Shown here: in pieces, positions 3,737 to 6,820 of the stretch
Layout: each line of letters opens with the position of its first letter
Numbering within the stretch: the stretch's first letter is position 1
Assembly (NCBI GenBank): GCA_024763495.1
Contig: JANTFJ010000137.1
Location: forward strand, 1 to 6,820
DNA: 6,820 nt
Direction: 5' to 3'
From: Desulfobulbaceae bacterium
Lineage (GTDB): Bacteria > Desulfobacterota > Desulfobulbia > Desulfobulbales > SURF-16
Notes under the pieces: generated by a model
What the model saw: the letters and a program-made list of their open reading frames with translations, nothing else
Databases searched by the model: none
What the model was told of the DNA's origin: nothing
Position numbers and translations under genes: made by a program

Positions 3737-5418
3737 AAACAACGGAAACTGTCCAACCGACCCTGAACAGCCTTTTTGATGCCGCCTGTGAACAATTCTA
3801 TGATCGACCGTTCCTGAGTATGGCCTTTAAGAAACCGTTGACTTACGGAGAAGTTCATAAAAAAATATTGCTGCTGGCTACCCATCTATTGGCCGTTGGA
3901 ATAAAAAAAAAGGATAAAATCGCCATCCTGGCAGAAAATTCACCTAACTGGGGAATTGCCTATCTGGCAATTACCAGGCTGGGCGCTGTTGCTGTCCCTA
4001 TTTTACCTGATTTTACCGGAACCGATGTCCGTCATGTTCTCACGGATGCCAAGGTAAAAATGCTCTTTACCAGCCAGCGCCAGATTGAAAAAATTTATGA
4101 ATTAACTGAACATAAGATAAAAAAAATCATTACCCTTGATAACAGTCTGCCCTCGGTTCGACTTGATAATGTCGAGACATTTTCAAACTTTCTTAACCAG
4201 GCTGAATTACTGCCGGCAAAAAAACGCGACAAACTTCATAACCTCAAGGATATATCAGCAAAAGAACTTAGTTCTATTATTTATACTTCCGGGACATCGG
4301 GCCATTCCAAGGCAGTCATGCTGACCCATGGCAATTTTGTTGCCAATGTTACCTCGGCAGGTAAACTTATCCAGGTTACACCAGACTGGACATTTCTTTC
4401 CATTTTACCCATGTCCCATACCTATGAATTTACCTTGGGGTTCCTTCTCCCCATCCTTAACGGCTCCAGGATTGTTTATGCCGGTAAATCTCCAACCCCA
4501 ACCATCCTGGAGCGCATCTGCCGACAGGAAAAGCCTGACATTATGTGCGTTGTACCCGTTGTTATGGAGAAAATTTACAAAAAGCGGGTAATGGCAGCTA
4601 TTGAAGACAGCAAATTATTAAAAGCAGCAACCAGCCTGCCTTTTATCGGTAAAAAAATATATCAAAAAATAGGCAGGAAACTACTGGATTTTTTTGGCGG
4701 TCAACTTAAAACTGTTGCCATTGGCGGGGCGCCGATGAATATAGAGACTGAAACTTTTTTTCATGAAGCAGGATTTCCTTATATCTTCGGTTACGGTCTT
4801 ACCGAATCAGCTCCCCTGCTTTCGGGCGGACCAATGAATGATAAGACAATTACCGTAGGTTCGACCGGCAAACCGATCCCGGGAGTGGAAATCAAAATAT
4901 ATAACCCGGATCCGCAAAGTACTATTGGGGAAATTTATGCAAGGGGCCCCAATATTATGCAGGGTTATTACAACAACCCTGAAGCAACAGCTGAAACCCT
5001 TGATGATGAAGGCTGGCTGGCGACCGGCGACCTGGGCAGACTTGACAGCGCCAACAATCTCCATGTAACCGGACGTTGTAAAAGTGTTATTGTCCTGGCA
5101 AACGGTGAAAATATTTTTCCGGAAACCATTGAAGAAAAAATTAATTCCGACATTCATGTGGCTGAATCACTGGTTATTGAAAATAATGGCAGACTTGAGG
5201 CCCGGGTACATCTGGATTATGATTTCATAGAACAGCAGACCCGCAAGAAGACTCAACGTCAACGTCAGGAATATATTAATTCAGTCCTTGAAAAGCTGCG
5301 TAAAAAGGTTAATGAACAACTGGCTTCCTACTCCAGGGTACATAAATTTATTGAACGGAAGGAACCTTTTATCAAAACCGCAACCCAAAAGATTAAACGC
5401 TATTTATATATTAATTAA
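3733..5418 (+). CDS. Long-chain fatty acid--CoA ligase (AMP-binding, ANL superfamily)
   Basis: 561 residues. It activates a carboxylic acid with ATP to an acyl-adenylate and transfers it to CoA, most likely on long-chain fatty acids at the inner face of the membrane. Visible ANL motifs are the P-loop YTSGTSGHSKAVMLTH (184-199), YGLTESAP (354-361), the ATP-ribose aspartate in GWLATGDLG (427-435, D433), the hinge GRCKSVI (447-453) and the C-terminal KTATQKIKRYLY (548-559) with K553 as the probable catalytic lysine. The charged segment about 503-547 before that lysine is typical of bacterial long-chain acyl-CoA synthetases. No truncation is seen. The start codon overlaps the DUF4126 stop, with only a weak ribosome site, so coupled translation is likely. 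A FadL-type porin follows 13 bases later, which supports a fatty-acid or other hydrophobic acid substrate. Confidence 0.93.
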   Translation: MKTTETVQPTLNSLFDAACEQFYDRPFLSMAFKKPLTYGEVHKKILLLATHLLAVGIKKKDKIAILAENSPNWGIAYLAITRLGAVAVPILPDFTGTDVRHVLTDAKVKMLFTSQRQIEKIYELTEHKIKKIITLDNSLPSVRLDNVETFSNFLNQAELLPAKKRDKLHNLKDISAKELSSIIYTSGTSGHSKAVMLTHGNFVANVTSAGKLIQVTPDWTFLSILPMSHTYEFTLGFLLPILNGSRIVYAGKSPTPTILERICRQEKPDIMCVVPVVMEKIYKKRVMAAIEDSKLLKAATSLPFIGKKIYQKIGRKLLDFFGGQLKTVAIGGAPMNIETETFFHEAGFPYIFGYGLTESAPLLSGGPMNDKTITVGSTGKPIPGVEIKIYNPDPQSTIGEIYARGPNIMQGYYNNPEATAETLDDEGWLATGDLGRLDSANNLHVTGRCKSVIVLANGENIFPETIEEKINSDIHVAESLVIENNGRLEARVHLDYDFIEQQTRKKTQRQRQEYINSVLEKLRKKVNEQLASYSRVHKFIERKEPFIKTATQKIKRYLYIN

Positions 5419-5423
5419 AGGAG
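5418..5423 (+). promoter_or_regulatory. Strong ribosome binding site of the FadL-type gene
   Basis: AAGGAG sits on the last base of the ligase stop codon and eight bases before ATG 5432. It is the best Shine-Dalgarno match in the window and fixes the start of the outer-membrane protein, which should be made at higher levels than its two upstream partners. Confidence 0.8.
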
Positions 5424-5431
5424 ATGGATAA

Positions 5432-6694
5432 ATGAAAAAAATAATAATGACGGCCTTAACTGTTCTGCTTGCCGCTGCGACTGCCCACGGTTCCGGATAT
5501 AGAATCCCGGAACAGTCCGGTAATTCGATTGCCCTGGCCGGAGCCTATGTGGCCCATACTATGGGGCCTGATACCGCTTATTTTAATCCAGCGGCCATGA
5601 GCTGGCAGGAGGATGCCTGGCAGATGGAGGCCAGCATGACCTATATCGGCTTGAAAAGCATCAAATATCAAGATAATCTAACATCACTGAAAAATGGTGG
5701 TTCAGAAACGGAAAATTTCTTTCTCCCCCTGCTTCATGTTGTCTCCAAAGATATAAATAACTTCCGGGTAGGATTTTCCCTGGCCTATCCTGCCGGACTG
5801 AGCAAGGAATGGGATGCGCCTTTTCCCAGGTGCAGTACAGAAGAATTTACCTTGAAGGTTATTGAGGCCAACCCGACCATAGCCTATAAATTATGTGACC
5901 ATATGTCTATAGCCGGCGGCCTCAGGCTGATATACGCCAGCGGTACGGTCAAAAGTTCCGCCACTTATCCCTTTGCCGCAACCCTGCCTCCCGGCGCTGC
6001 GTTAAGCCGGGATATGGATGGTGATACCACGGAATTAGGCTATAACCTGGCCATGTCCCTGCGCCCCATGGATAATTGGTCAATAGGCGCGACTTACCGC
6101 TCAAAAGTGAATCTAAACATCACTACAGCTGACGCGAAACTTAATCTGATGATGGGGACTACCCCTCTTTATCCCGGCTACAGTGGTCATGCTGAGGTTT
6201 CCGTTCCCGTACCAGCCGTAGTTACTTTAGGCACATCTTACACCATTGATGATACAACTGTTGAAATATCGTGGGACCGAACCTTCTGGTCTAAATATGA
6301 CCATCTTGATTTTGAATACGATCAAGACTTTGATATAGCCGGTCATCCTTTTCAGGCTTTTGATCATTCAGTTGAAAAAGACTGGAGTAATACTGACTGC
6401 TACCGGATAGGCATTACCCATAAATGTACTGACAAATTTACTGCCATGCTGGGTTTTGCTGTTGACTCCAACCCGGTGCCGGAAAAAAATCTCGGTTTTG
6501 AACTGCCTGACTCGGATGCCAGGATTTATGCCATTGGCGGACGTTATCAATACAGAAAAAACATGAGTGTAGCGGTCTCATATTTCTATTATGACAAGGA
6601 GTCCCGCGATATCACGAATGCCAACGGTATAGACGGGGAATTCTCCGAAGCCGGAGCCCATGTGGCAAATATCGGTATTAATTATACATTCTAG
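5432..6694 (+). CDS. FadL/OmpP1/TodX-family outer-membrane transporter
   Basis: 420-residue precursor of a beta-barrel that lets hydrophobic molecules, classically long-chain fatty acids, cross the outer membrane. A signal peptide MKKIIMTALTVLLAAATAHG (1-20) is followed by SGYRIPEQSGNSIALAGAYV, the typical N-terminal hatch start. The family signature NPA occurs at 52-54 (AYFNPAAMSW). The remainder is alternating strand-like sequence and it ends NIGINYTF, with the terminal aromatic residue used by the Bam machinery. Length is normal for the family. It carries several cysteines (FPRCST, KLCDHM, TDCYR, HKCTDK), unusual for an outer-membrane barrel. The adjacent acyl-CoA synthetase suggests coupled uptake and activation. 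The exact substrate (fatty acid, aromatic or alkane) cannot be decided from sequence. Confidence 0.92.
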   Translation: MKKIIMTALTVLLAAATAHGSGYRIPEQSGNSIALAGAYVAHTMGPDTAYFNPAAMSWQEDAWQMEASMTYIGLKSIKYQDNLTSLKNGGSETENFFLPLLHVVSKDINNFRVGFSLAYPAGLSKEWDAPFPRCSTEEFTLKVIEANPTIAYKLCDHMSIAGGLRLIYASGTVKSSATYPFAATLPPGAALSRDMDGDTTELGYNLAMSLRPMDNWSIGATYRSKVNLNITTADAKLNLMMGTTPLYPGYSGHAEVSVPVPAVVTLGTSYTIDDTTVEISWDRTFWSKYDHLDFEYDQDFDIAGHPFQAFDHSVEKDWSNTDCYRIGITHKCTDKFTAMLGFAVDSNPVPEKNLGFELPDSDARIYAIGGRYQYRKNMSVAVSYFYYDKESRDITNANGIDGEFSEAGAHVANIGINYTF

Positions 6695-6696
6695 GA

Positions 6697-6735
6697 TGTC
6701 CGAGAATAGACATTTTTTCTCAAATCAGGTAAGCG
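6697..6735 (+). repeat. 39-bp direct repeat, copy 2 (right of the operon)
   Basis: Starts two bases after the FadL-type stop codon and is identical to 2729-2767. Similarity continues as AGACTCCG...CATTTT to about 6754. The repeat has replaced or displaced whatever terminator the operon had; no hairpin with a T-run is visible here. Confidence 0.92.
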
Positions 6736-6762
6736 CCAGACTCCGGGGCATTTTAAAAAAAT

Positions 6763-6819
6763 GTAACTATTCAGGTAGGGGCGAAAAACTGCCCAAACCA
6801 CCGACCTGTAACTGTTCAG
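6763..6819 (+). repeat. 57-bp structured repeat unit, copy B
   Basis: Starts GTAACTATTCAG and ends GTAACTGTTCAG. It aligns without gaps with 1534-1590 (43 of 57 identical). Possible stems are CAGGT (6772-6776) with ACCTG (6804-6808) and GGGC (6779-6782) with GCCC (6791-6794). It runs to the window edge and may be the left end of a larger element that continues outside. Confidence 0.75.
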
Positions 6820-6820
6820 A

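Noticed and set aside
4807..5157. Minus-strand frames within the ligase gene
   Set aside because: They are antisense to conserved ligase motifs and carry no domain of their own.
2729..6735. Composite transposon carrying the lipid operon
   Set aside because: There is no transposase at either end and the repeats are only 39 bp; kept only as a flanking-repeat observation.

Overview
The window looks like a piece of a Gram-negative bacterial chromosome. Moderate GC, an outer-membrane FadL-type barrel and two zinc-ribbon/PilZ proteins together suggest a Desulfobacterota (old Deltaproteobacteria) genome. That assignment is an inference from protein families; there is no rRNA or other marker gene here. 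No transposase, CRISPR array, tRNA or rRNA was found.

Left part (1-1515, minus strand): two tandem paralogous genes encode about 165-residue proteins with an N-terminal CxxC...CxC putative zinc ribbon and a C-terminal c-di-GMP-binding PilZ domain. They are followed by the first 17 codons of a further gene that runs off the window edge. A 59-codon unknown ORF sits directly upstream of the second paralog and overlaps its start codon by ATGA. The PilZ genes are separated by a 176-bp transposase-less element with GTAACT...AGTTAC ends, and a related element lies at 1534-1687.

Middle (1516-3079): a single plus-strand Nudix hydrolase with a perfect Nudix box sits in gene-poor, repeat-rich DNA. Two exact 51-bp copies of one sequence lie in opposite orientation on either side of it (1371-1421 and 2533-2583). 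The 645 bp to its right hold no convincing gene but contain several repeat types, including a paired REP hairpin.

Right part (3080-6694, plus strand): a compact three-gene operon encodes a DUF4126 membrane protein, a long-chain acyl-CoA synthetase and a FadL-family outer-membrane transporter. The first two overlap by ATGA; the third follows after 13 bases with a strong Shine-Dalgarno sequence. The simplest reading is uptake of long-chain fatty acids or other hydrophobic molecules through the outer membrane, then activation to acyl-CoA, with DUF4126 as an inner-membrane partner of unknown role. The operon lies between two direct copies of a 39-bp repeat (2729-2767 and 6697-6735).

The protein families are all known. 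The least explained material is the repeat system: GTAACT-ended elements, GTAAGCG-type sequences resembling IS66-family ends, and a 57-bp unit (1534-1590 and 6763-6819) whose two copies differ by compensatory base changes in two stems. No complete new multi-gene system can be claimed from this window.
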